Shown here in pieces: positions 50,285-63,000 of a stretch of DNA of 64,000 bases. Source of the stretch: Setaria digitata. Its lineage: Eukaryota > Nematoda > Chromadorea > Rhabditida > Setariidae. The stretch is taken from assembly GCA_003640385.1 (NCBI GenBank), contig RCAB01000020.1:186001-250000 (forward strand), given 5' to 3'. Every line of letters starts with the position of its first letter. Positions within the stretch are counted from its first letter, which is position 1. Below the pieces are notes generated by a model. That model was not told the origin of the DNA. It was given only the letters and a program-made list of their open reading frames with translations, and searched no databases. Made by a program: the position numbers and the translations under genes.

Positions 50285-53180
50285 ATGGTTTGTCCGTCGT
50301 CGGCTCTGGTTGTAGCTCGTCGACAGTGTCAGCCGCTTGTGGCAATGAAGACGGTACGCTACATGGCAAAGCGCGGTGGGACAAATGCAGGTGGTGCGAT
50401 GTTCGGTGGTAATGATTCAGATATGGGGGTAGACGATTTGGAAAATAACCATAGCGTTAACGAACATTCTATATATCGGCAGCGTATTTCATTGTTGGCA
50501 ACAACTCCTTTCTGTGGGAAGAATCTTTCAACAAGATGGAACATCTGGCGTACATCATCCTCAAATAATCGCTGTGACGAGTGTGGTAAACCATTAAAGA
50601 ATATACCGTCATCGACGCGTAAGTTATCATATGTTAATCCTGGATGATACAGTAGCCGAGATTTTTAGCCTTGTACCACCTATTTATTCATTAGTACTAT
50701 AAAGCCAAAATGCAGTCTAGTTGTACTAGCCTACTTGTGGAGACGCATCTATTACTATTAACTTAATTTATTTTAGCCAGTTCACGTTATCTGATTTGCG
50801 AAAATTGCCGACGATTGTTCAGCTGTGGCCCACTGGACGAAGATGATGAAAAAGGAAGTATTTTAAAAGCAAATGAGTCAGACAGAAAACCGCCATATCC
50901 AAAAGAGGTTCCTTTCGTAATGTTCGATATTCCTTTCGGCAACATGTTGTTATATATGATTTCGAAAGTTCATTTTCCGATCAATTTGACCATTGCAAAA
51001 TAAAAACGCTTTTTCAGATTTATAATTTCTTGAATAAATACATCATTGGTCAAGAACAAGCGAAAAAAACACTGTCAGTTGGGGTTTACCAACATTACCT
51101 GCGTCTTTATCATAACATTGAGAATAACATTGGTTCACCAGCTATCAATAATGTGGAAGGAAATCGATCACGTATGTCAACTTCTTCACCTGGAGTCTTG
51201 TATCAGGAAGATTACAGTAGGTCTGGTCGTGCCGATATTCGTTTTTTCTCCGAAGTACCGGCATCACATCAGAAACACCGAATTATTTCACCAGTATTTC
51301 GTCCACTTCCCGAAAGCGATACTCCGATTCGGCTGGAGAAGTCAAATATTCTACTACTTGGACCATCTGGTGTTGGCAAAACTTTTATCACGCAGACACT
51401 GGCTCGCATTTTGGATGTGCCGATTGCGCTGTGTGATTGTACCTCAATGACTCAGGCAGGGTAAATATTTACTCCTCTACGCACTTTTAATGTTGCATAT
51501 ACTTTGATGTTTAGCTTAGAAAAATATATTGGATTCATTGTAGCATATTTAGCAAACAAGAATCCAACATGAAAAATTGTTTTGATTATTTCTTTTATAA
51601 AGTTAACCTAGACTTTCATGCAGCAGTTTAACTCTTATGAAAATGTGGTAAGGTTGTCAGTTAGATGATTCATATGGATAATGATATAGATTTGTAGTTA
51701 TGTTGGCGAGGATGTAGAAAGCGTTGTGCAGAAACTCGTGCAAAATGCGGGTGGTAATGTGGAACGAGCACAACAGGGAATTGTTTTCCTGGACGAAATA
51801 GATAAAATAGCTGCAGCGCACAATGTGCAGTCTCATGCATTCAGAGATGTCAGTGGTGAAGGCGTGCAGCATGCACTGCTTAAATTAGTAGAAGGCGAGT
51901 TTCATTTTTGGCGTCAATACACGGTTCATTTTAATGCTTATTTAGACTTTGTTTGAAGCTGTTTCTGAGGAATAGTTTGCTTTGTTGCTTCGTTAATGTG
52001 TGGTAAGAAGCCTCGATATTTTGTTGTTAGACATACTTTGTGTTTATGTTACTACTTGCCAGTTTTTCGATTTTAATAAGCTGTCACCACTTTATTTATA
52101 ATTTTTTGCTTCTAAGGTCAGAGTTGCAGGAACCCTGGTAAACGTGAAGAGTAACCGTAAGTCAATGAGTACACAGCAAGACTTCGTTCAAGTTGATACA
52201 ACAGATATCCTGTTTGTCGCATCAGGCGCGTTCACCGCTTTAGATCGTATAGTTGGGAAACGATTAGATAAGAAAACACTTGGTTTAGGTAATTCTAATG
52301 CCTTCATTCATGTGCCGTTTTTTGGGGATTAAATGCTGTTAGAATTCCCGAATGGAACAAATTATGTGTGTTCATAATATAATATCTTGCGGTTTCTATT
52401 TATATAAAGCAGTTTTGATTTAACTTGTTTAGGTGCTAGATCAGGAATGCAACGAATAACCGATGACGATAAATTAGAAGCAGCAATCGCTAAGAAGAGA
52501 GATGATCTTCTGCGACAAGCGGATCAAGGAGATCTTATCACTTTTGGTATTGTCCCGGAGCTTGTTGGACGCTTTCCTGTTATTGTACCCTTTCATAGTT
52601 TGGATAAGGTTTTAATCTCATTTGCTTATAATATACTTATAGTATGGTATTATGTTGTTTTGCATTTTTTTTTTCGAGGAACCATTTTTCATGACATGAT
52701 TCTTGTTTTAATGAGAGTACTAACTTGGTACGTTGCAATTCATGTGGTAATATGACTCCATTCACGAAAATTTTGTAGGATATGCTAATCAGAGTATTGA
52801 CTGAGCCAACGAATTCACTGCTTGCCCAAAAAAAACTTGAATTTGCCATGGATGGTGCAGATCTTTCGTTCTCCTCCGATGCACTGGACGAAATTGCTGC
52901 GCTTGCATTAGAACGTAAAACCGGTGCACGTGCATTGCGTTCTATTGTGGAGAAGGTTTGTTAATTATTTATTCCTGTTACTACATCAAAACCATGATTC
53001 TTGAAATTATGAAATTCATGCGATAATATTTTTTCCCCTACAATAATTTTATAGGTTTTGCTCGAGGCGAAGTTTATGGTGCCGGGAAGTGATATCGAGA
53101 GCGTTTACATTAATAAAGAGTGCGTGAAAGGCAAAGCTGATTATGTTTATACACGACGGGTCCAGCAAGCTACGGGTTAA
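50285..53180 (+). CDS. CLPX: Mitochondrial AAA+ unfoldase CLPX
   Basis: Unfolds substrates for ClpP in the mitochondrial matrix. Eight exons (50285-50618, 50777-50907, 51018-51460, 51698-51894, 52130-52288, 52433-52608, 52779-52955, 53055-53180) give 580 aa (human 633). Basic, acid-poor N-terminus fits a mitochondrial presequence. A C4 zinc-binding domain (CDECGK, CENC) precedes the AAA+ module: Walker [10 protein letters not shown], pore loop GYVGED, Walker B VFLDEIDK, then [12 protein letters not shown] and the C-terminal [14 protein letters not shown] sensor-2 block. The ClpP-docking loop tip reads LGLG (IGF in E. coli ClpX). The fourth intron starts with GC, not GT. Start chosen as the first ATG in the open frame. 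AATAAA at 53182-53187, two bases after the stop. Confidence 0.95.
51895..52129 (+). other. Non-canonical GC-AG intron of CLPX
   Basis: Exon ends GTAGAAG, intron starts GCGAGT and ends TTGCAG. It is the only junction here that keeps frame and gives the conserved KLVEGTLVNV; the nearby GT donor gives extra residues. Confidence 0.8.
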
Positions 53181-54085
53181 CAATAAAACATTCTTACGAA
53201 GAACGGTTAATTTAAATGTTGGTGCAATCGATGTTGATCATTTTAGCTCATTTTGAGAAATAAGGGAATCGCCTCATGGGAGAAAATAGTAAAGTTATAT
53301 TTTGTGTCTTTCACATTCCTAGAGTCTTAACACTTACTGATGAGTCCGTTCAGAAGCGCCGTGTGTTTATGTATTCACTTTTTATATTATACAATTTTTT
53401 CTGATTATCCTTTTTCTGTTTTTAATTATTTTATTTTCAACTGATCCTGTAATTTCTATATGCCTTCTTTAATGTTTCTTATGTTTATTATAATGATTTG
53501 GGCACTTCACATTATGTGTAGTAGAGGGTTCATAACGCCCTATGAAGCAGTCAGAATCTTCGGATTACTGCTGGTTCTGGATACTTCTGTCGTGATTTGG
53601 AATAAAATATGTTACCCATATTGTTCTGATCTCAGAATAGTGGTATTCACAAAAGATTTGGTAAAGTAGGAAACAAGAAAAAAAAAGTGATAAAAAATAG
53701 ATTACGCAGAACCTAAGCGAAGAAAATTTGATCTTTCGCAGCATGAGATCTTAATTTAATTCGTTAGAACTTACGTACGGCACATGACACATAAGACGAG
53801 ATGCATTTACCTTCACGGGTGTAGCTGATCGTATTTAGTTCGCTCTAACGTGTCAATTTTATGCATCATTAAAAGCATCACTAATTGCAATTCAGTACGG
53901 TTGGTATTTTAAATGAAGAATCTATTTAAGTGTATGATCCTTTATGACTTTAAAACATAACTTTTTATTGCACATTGGACTTTAGCTACATGAGAATGAT
54001 TCTTTTCACCTGGCAGTGTCACGAAATGCATCACCTGTTCATAGTAATAATAAATAATTGACTGGAGAAAAAATAAATTAATGGG
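53181..54085. other. Convergent intergenic region between CLPX and the VWA gene
   Basis: 900 bp separating the 3' ends of two converging genes. AATAAA at 53182-53187 serves CLPX. On the - strand TTTATT words near 54046-54077 could serve the VWA gene. No coding region. Confidence 0.5.
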
Positions 54086-57000
54086 TCAACATGTCCTAGT
54101 GATTTTCTCAAGAACCCGATACAGCTTGTCGATGTCATGGTCCATAATTACCCGGTCCTTTGAACCAGCAATCCTTATCAGTTCTCCTTCATTGAATGAA
54201 TGCTGAAACTGCCATACTGTATTAAAATTCTCCCCTTTCACATTATTATAAACGAATAGATAAACAAATATGTAAAAATGTGTTTGCTTCCGTCACATTA
54301 AAAAGGCCTAATAAAACTGAGCGACGGAATCAGTTAACAAAATACCTACAAGATCTAAAAATTTTGAAACATTCTAAAAACCAGTGAGTGAGAAAGGAAT
54401 AACGTGGTTGGATTGAATCATACATCTATCTAAAGCTTGATCTGTTCATTTTAGAAAAAGACTTCCTTTCATCTACTTCCTAGCTTGTAAAAACCTTTCA
54501 GTATTGTGTGTTTACTGAGAAACTGCAGGAAACTGAGAGAGAAACAAAAAAGATTATGTATATATACCTGACTATTGACGGCAACAGCAAACATATTAGG
54601 AATTAAATTTCTTAACACAGTTGCTGCTTCAGTTGTATCTTTTTGTCCAAAACCATCTGTGAATATAATTCCAAAAGGTATAGCATGTCCAGGTCGTGCA
54701 CCTTTCGCTGTTGAATATTCTATCGCTGCCTATAAGATAGTTAGAGCACATTTGAAGCAAATTCCGAATGTTATTCGGGCATAAATTTTGAAATTATTGA
54801 GTAGAGAACCTGTAAAAGTGCGGCGTCTATAGCAGTAGTTCCGCTGGTGAATAGAATACGTAAGAGGGCTTGCAACACTTCTTCTTGTTCTTGTGGGTCA
54901 TCAAACGACCAGACCGTTTTCACTTTTTCCTTGGATGCAAACTTGATGATCGCCACACGTGTACTGTTCGGGCCGATCCGAAGTCGACGGATTACCTCCG
55001 AAGCAAGTTCTTTCTCATGGCTAAATGCTTCCTCCACAGAGCCTGACGAATCGATCAGCACCATGGCGTCAATCTCACAACCTATAGTGAGCATTACAAA
55101 AAGCCATCATAACCTATAATCATTCCCAGTAGTGGACTAACCTGGTGAGAAGATGGTGGTGGAATTTGCTGTGGTACTGTTATTTATACGATAAATGCCG
55201 GACTTCGGAGTGGCTTGACTACTGCTTAATCTAGGATTCGGCGAGCTGCTCGACATTCTTTCCGCTTGTTTTCTTTTCTCGATTCTTTCTTGAGTTTCCT
55301 GTTTACCCAGAGTTCCTCCTATAAATTTCGTTATTGGCTGTGCGTTTCGAACAGCTACCATTGCCGTTGTTTCTTCTTTTATGATGACCTGAACTTACAA
55401 GTAAGTTACTGGCATTTCATATGTTAAAAAAAAAGAAATGCAAAATGTTCCGAGCGAAAATTTCTTCGAGTGCTGAAAAACGTTCCGTGAATTTAAAAAA
55501 AAAAAGCAAACCTTTTCATTCTCAAAACGTTTCAGATCGAAGTCCAGTTTACCACTGACATCTTTCTTCCATTCCTTATTTTGGTTGGGACGTTCAGAAC
55601 TACTGCAGTTTGTAACAACGGTGGTTAGTGCAGAAAACTGAACAGCATGCGGTGATGATGTCTAAATTAATATAATTAAGAGGTCGTCTGAATGCCGTAC
55701 CATTAAGGAGGTCTCACAGTTGTTAGTAATGCAGCCAGAAAGAAGTCTACCTTTTTCGATAAGCAATAAAGTCAAGAGAGTAGCGGAAGCCAACAGTTAG
55801 CTACGAGGACATCAACCCAAGTCTGCAAAGAATACCTCCCCACACTGGGCCTTATCAGCAGCAACAGCAGCATCGAGCACTATCCTAGCGAAGTCAGCAT
55901 TGCGATCATAGTTAAACACGTTGTCGGACGAACCAGTGTATCTCGACAAAGCCTCAACGTCCATCCACTTACCACTGTCAACTGCATATGTGCTCAAGCC
56001 CTTTATCTGCAATCAGGCCCTTCATACAGGCATTATTCCACTGTAACGTCCAGGAAATCACTCTATCATAACATATTTACTCAAAATGTGTTCATTCCAT
56101 ACAAATGTGTCAGGTCCCGGGGAGATTCGAACTCCCGTCGCAGGATTCAAAGTCCTGAGTGCTAACCACTACACCACGGGACCACACGAGATTTTTAAAT
56201 ATTGAAAGTCTGAATGCTTTGTCTGTTAATTTTATCTCATCAGGAAAGAAGAGGAGGAAAAAGCTTCACCTTTAGTGTGAGCTTTGGGAGGTCAAGTAAT
56301 TCATTACATCATCAATACAGTGGCAGTAAATAAAGCAATAAGAACCACCGCTGTTAATTCGTCAATCGGTATCAGTAATCCTCCTCTCCCACATAATGCA
56401 ACGACACCTTCTAGAAGTACGTGAGTATCACGTAAATCAGTTAGTCAATAGCTAGCGCGAAACTTACACATAACAACTAGTAATGAATAGAAGTAGCTCA
56501 ATATCGTCGTCAAACAAATTTTATATTTTCCATTTGACTATTGCTAACACAGCTCTGGAAACACTAAGAACCCCTAGGTCCCTTAGTTTAGCTCAACCCA
56601 TCAAAAGCGCTAATCGTGGTGATGATGATACTACCTAAAGGCGTGCTACTTCTTATATTATTCTGTGATAACCTTGAAACGACGACTTCCATAAAAAACT
56701 TTTGAAGAAAAGAACTGCTGTGACAAAGCAGCAATAGGTCCCGGGGAGATTTGAACTCCCGTCGCAGGATTCAGAGTCCTGAGTGCTGACCACTACACCA
56801 CGGGACCGACCCGTTTACCCTCGCAATAAATGTATGATAATTCTTTTTAATAAAACTTACTATGTGTAAGTGCTTGACTGCATTGTTGCGCTCATGAAGA
56901 TTATCATCAGATCTTCCATCTCCAACAATCACCAGAATACCGCGAGCATCCGGTCTGTGGCTTTTACTGTACTCCCTGAACAAATTGAGCATTGTCGTAC

Positions 57001-60000
57001 GGGCGGGCATACTGTTTTGAACTAGAAAGCATTGGAGAAGGAAAGAAAGAAACGGACTCACCGGACGGCAAAACTGATAGCCTTTGCATAGGAGGGTTTT
57101 CCAGGTTTCGGTTTGATTGATTCCACCTTACTGAACACTTCACTCCTATCCTGCGAATCGATCATGCTAGCAATCAGTTCAGGCTTACTGTTGAAGACTA
57201 TCACAGAGATCTTCACTCGACCACTACTTCTTGTTACTGGCAACGAACCTATACAACCAGTATGCGTGTATCAACAAGTGGAACTATATGATGAGGAAAC
57301 GAGAAAGATCGAGCTTACGTTTTTTCATTCGATAAAAGCAGGGACTTCACGATGTCCAGAACATTGCGAGGAAGACTCACCGAGAATGTCTAACAGAAGG
57401 TAGCGATTGGAGGAGATAGACTGATCGCTCAAATTGGTTATTTTAAGAGCATTATCGAAGAGGACAGTAATGTCCAGGTTTGGAGTATTGCAGATTTGAT
57501 TGACCAACTTGTTTGAAAGTGATTTTGTGTTTTTCAAACTAACAGCAGCTCCCGGCACAACACAGTTCTCTCCAGCACTGAGCAGTGAGACTACGTCCGT
57601 CAAAAATCTACAATTGATTTATTTCATCATATGCAGAACCTTACAGCAGATAGAGGCAAACAGAAAGCTTTCGGTAAAGTTACCTTTCGGTAGTGTTGTC
57701 TCTGTAAATGCGGTCATTCCTACCAATGTAATGTTTCAATTCACGCAAGTCGATATTTTCTCCAAGCGCTACACCGAACAATTCGGCACCTGTATTTCGC
57801 AGAAGCTGACTTGCTTCAAGCACCTTCTCCCATGGATCTTGTGACAATCCATCGTTCATCAATACAACAACCTAAATCCAACCTTGACACCTAGATACTA
57901 TTATCATGTTCTTCGTGTCATAGAACACTGTCTCCATGCAATACAGCTGAAAAGATTCAAATCACAAGTGTTAAATGTTCCACCTGAATAGCATCCGGTC
58001 GCCTTCCGCGCTCCAAATCTTGCACCGATAATTGTACCGCTTGGGCAGTAAAAGTACTTCCGCCGTTATACTTAATACCTTCAATAGCATGGCGCACCAT
58101 CTGAAGAACAGACGTGTTATGGTATTGCATACGTATTACAGAAGAACAAAAACTTCAGCATGAAGCACTGACCTGTTTGTCGCGACCCAAACCAAGTGTC
58201 TGACGTAGGGTTGGCACTGAAGTAAACGAATTTATGCCCACGGCAACATGAGTTCCACCTGCATCGATCGGTAGACGCTCAATAAGTGAAAGAGCCAGCT
58301 CGCGCTGATGCTCAAAAACTTGCTGACGACTGGTAGATGCATCCAGAATTATTTCCAAGTCCATCTTTGAGTATCTGCATCTATAAAGATACAGACTTCC
58401 CTGTATTATCGCCCTTCATTTACCAGAAGCATTACCTGTCTCTTTTCAGTGTCTCTGAAATACGAGTAGGTTCCACAGGTTTCGCATCTAGAGCTAAATC
58501 GTTATTACTGGAAAGTCTATTAGTAGTTGATTCTTCTCTTTCCTTCAAATCATTCCTCTCTTTCTTCCCCTTCTCAGCAATGCCTTGCTGCTTGGCTTTC
58601 TCTGGATCCTCTCGTGCACTGCAACACTTTTAATGAAATTACAAATATTTGAATATTTTTCAAAGAATTTTCCAAAAAGAACTTTTCCACGCATACCTTC
58701 CTATTAGTGAATCGGCATCAGTTTCTTCCACTGATGCATTTATCATCGACAGCTTTCTGTTACTGGGCCTTTTTTCGCAATTCAAGACCACACTATTAAT
58801 ATCCTGCAAAGAATCTTGTGCGAATACTGCATCATACTTTGTCCATTAACAAACTAAACAGAGATATGGTATGAAGTATTCTAAAATAATATCTATGTAG
58901 GAAAACAATAGCGTACATACCTGAAGAAAACTTTCTACCCTGTCACCGACGTACACGTGTGTTGCAGTTCTAGTATATTCCTTTAAATCATTTTGTCTGA
59001 ACTGCGTAACTGCATAAATCTCTCCATTTGTTTTACGCAAGTTCAAGGCTGCCTTCTGAATAATGAAATAATGGAAGAAGTAATATCATACTTCCTACTG
59101 CTACAGCGATAATCTAATGACTACTCGTTATCAGTGACTCAAAAGACTGCAAAATATTCGTCTTAAAAAAAATGAAATAGAGCTAGACTATTGTAAACAT
59201 CACCAAAAATGTGCCTTATGTGCTCAATCCCAAGACATATTGAAAAAACAAAAAGTCACGGAAAATCAATTCAGTTTAATAAAAATGTTGTATTTTTTCA
59301 AACTACAAGCTAGAAAAAAGAAAAGTTGATTTGTTTGGGACACCTGAGTTAGTTGCCATTCATCTTGATTGTTACCACTGGAAAAGATAACGACAATCAG
59401 TCGAGCTGAAGGTCGCCCATTAGAATTTATTTCGAGAAGTGCTGTGTCTACACCTGCAGCTAATGAAGTTCCACCTCCAGTATGTTCCAAGCGTTCTAGC
59501 TCATACAGTATATCATCCTGTCTCTGCTTTTTTCTGAATTTCAGGTGCACTCTCCCGCTATCACTGAATCCTACTACTGCTACTGCTAATCGCTCCTGAA
59601 TGTCAGTAATTATGGACTTACTCCGTCGAACAATCAAAAAAAAATATGAAGTTTTGGTTTCCTTGATCGTGCTGCAAGATACGATAAACTGGAAGTCTAG
59701 AAAATCTAATCAGAAAAAAAGAACGGAAAGATACCAAAAAATTTTCCATCGGTATCATTTTAATCAGATCCATTGCAAAAATTTTCTGATTATTAAAATT
59801 ACTTTCGATACTGGTGGAAGTATCGATAATAAACAATAAGTCCACTGAGTCGTTCTCGCACGAGAGTGTACTGAAATGCAACAGAAGGAAATTTCTGACT
59901 AGAGGAAGTGCTTCGTTGTATTTTCAGCAATGCCTCATTCCTAGTTTTCTAAAGAAAATTAAAGAATTGAAGAGAGGTGAGATTGTTTCAAATAAGCAAA

Positions 60001-63000
60001 ACAAAAAACCTTATCGGTTGTAACAATTCTCTCACCACTGGTTTATTCGCATCGCTAAACAAGGGTTTTACGATCTCCATCTGGAAATATTGCTTAGTCG
60101 CTTGTTATTCCAATTAGCGCAGTTTTTTCTAATTTTTAAAATATGTTAAATGATAACATACATGGTGGAAATGATAAGGAGGTTGGTACATCCAATTCTT
60201 CCTTTAAGAATGGCATTTCTTTCTTTTACATTTTACTCTGTTTTCAGATCCTTAGCTTCTTTCTTAACCGGTGCAAAATTCCTCACAAGTTATTAATGCA
60301 GTGGCAGAGTGTACATCACCAAATCCACTTTTTTCCCCTTTATTTAGAGTTGAAAAAGAAAATGGAGAAAAAGGATACTTGTGGAGATACTGAGGATACT
60401 GATAACGGAGGATTCTGACATTTAAGCAGCGATAAGATACCATCGTCCAGAAATCGCTTCCTGCGACCGTCCACATATACTAGCCACTTATTTCTTGCAT
60501 ATAATTCTAGTTCGCTGTAATTCTCATCATTTTTGCATTATCCCTTATCACTATTTCTAGCAGATCATATCGAAAATGAAAGTTTATGAGCGTTCCCTTG
60601 GTGTCTTTGATTCATTTCATCATTTTTACATCTTATCATTTCTTGCTTTCCCTTTCACCTATTATGAAGAGGTAACGTTTCTAATTCCCATGACTTAAAA
60701 TTTTCTTTCTAACTATTCTAGATTAGAAGCGATTCTCATCATTTTCTCCTCTCTACTTTTAAATCATTGACTGATTACTCTCGCACTTCATATCACAGAA
60801 TATGAAAATTATAACTAGAAAATATTTTCTTTTTATAAAATATTTTTTGCCAATGAATCTATTGGTAAGTCGAACTTATTTTTCCCCAAACTTCAAATCA
60901 GTTCTACCTGAAATAGTAGTCGTGATTAGCAGTAATTGCGTATACAATAGCATCAGTGGCATGGAGACGGTTCGAAGCATCTAAAAGGTCCTCCCAGCGA
61001 TCCTGGCTATTACCATCTGATATAAACACAATCATTCTTCTGCAAATATCTATTTTTAATTTAAAAGAATTCGATGTTGTTGATTAACTCAGAAAGGAAA
61101 CGCATTTCTATTATTGCTGCTTTCTTCCACCCTCATAAAGTTTGATATCAAATAAGAAGGTAATAGTATTTAATTAAAAAATCTTGTGCTTTTTTGGTTC
61201 TAACAGCTCGATTGAAAGATAAGCAAGTTGCATTATATTACAGCATAATAATTAGCCTTACTTTTTTCTGCAAGACTTGGTACAAGAGTCAAGAGATATA
61301 TGATTATATGTGATGATTAATTGGTGCTTAACTCACCTAACACCTTGCCTTCCTCTTTCCTGAATTTCTTTTATAGCCAAATTAATGCCGCTTACTGATG
61401 ACGTATTTCCACCAGAATGCGTAAGAGAATGAAGAGCACTTAATATCTAAATGAGATTTTTTTGAAATATTAATAATGTTACCAACAAGAAAGGAGAGGA
61501 TCAATCTAAACGTACCATTGTTTGATTGTTAAATTCATTAAATTGAAAACTGGTCCGAGCTCGAGAACTAAACGTTACAGCAGCAACTCGGATATCATTA
61601 TCAAAAGCTGATGGCGGAACTTCTTTTATCTAAAGACAAATGATTCAGGAAATATACATTAACAATATACTACACAAATATACAAATTTATTTTCTTTTC
61701 CTAAGGACTTACTTATACTCCTTGGTGTATCTATTAAAGTAAACTTAAGCTATGAACGCATCAGATTGTAGTGGACAAATAAAAGAAAGAGGACCAGTGT
61801 AATGGCAAACTGCAATTGTTTCTGGAAGGCTTTTTCGACACTCTGCGATGTGTCGACGATGAATATCAGATCCACTAAGCATTTTGGGTCTTTTATTTCA
61901 GCCTGCAAACAAAACGTAAGTTTCGTATTATTCAATCAGAAAAGCAAACACTTCTGGAATTGTATGCTTCGGAAGCTAATTATATATTTCCAGTTAAAAA
62001 CAGCCAGGTCTAAATAACCGTCAAAGAGATGGAAGATAACTTCCATTCTAACAATGAATTGCACTGCGATGATAGTCCAATTAAATATGGAAGGAAGTCT
62101 GAACCAGTCTTTTCGAATAATGTCGCACCCAGATACTCTTTTGGTTTTCTGAGGTACCTCGACATTTCACTGGAAAAAGGTTTGTTTTGAATAACCTTTG
62201 ATTTGGTCTCTCCTACCGGAAGGTGGAAATCAAAGGGTGCATGATTCGTTTGATCTTCCACAGCTGATAGCATTATTCCATATGGCTTACTTGCTATGTG
62301 AGGTCGACCTGAAAGTGCTCAAATAGCTAGATGAAAAGACAGCAGTAGGTTACAAGCATCACTTGAAAAGTTTAAAAGGCTTACCAGCAAAAATTGTTGT
62401 AGCGACAGTGCCTTTTTCAACAAGAAATTGATCCAATTTTGTTTCTACAAAATCTTCGCTTACTGATTTGCTGCTATTCGAAGGAATGGAATATGCAAAC
62501 TTCTGAAAGAGAGAGAGAGAGGCAGGTTGGATTTCGCAATACAGTAGTTTTTGAATAATGTGAAAATTGTTACCTTTTCAGGAGAGTTGAGTTCAGTTAA
62601 GAGTTTGCCTCTTTTACCAGCATACATGTTAAGTTCATCTTTTGAATAGTTGCCCGTAATCGGTATGATATATACTTCTGCTGCTATTTCTGCAAACGAA
62701 CGAATTTTCGAATTAGCTTATCTGAATTAATGGTAAGAAACTGAACTTTTATTTGCAGTTTTGAGAATCTACTGTAGGTAGCAATATTTAATTGGTTCAA
62801 TACTGATATATTTTAAATGAGAAGGGAAAATTGTAGGATAAGTCTAATAAGAGATATTGCATCTTCCCTTCTGTTTCCAAGAATGAAACGTACGTTGAAG
62901 TTTCGCAGCAGTGTCACTCACAGTTTCTATGGAGTCCTGAGAACCGCCATCTGTGAGAATCACAAAAATACGTTGCCGAAGAGTTTCACCAGGAACGCTT

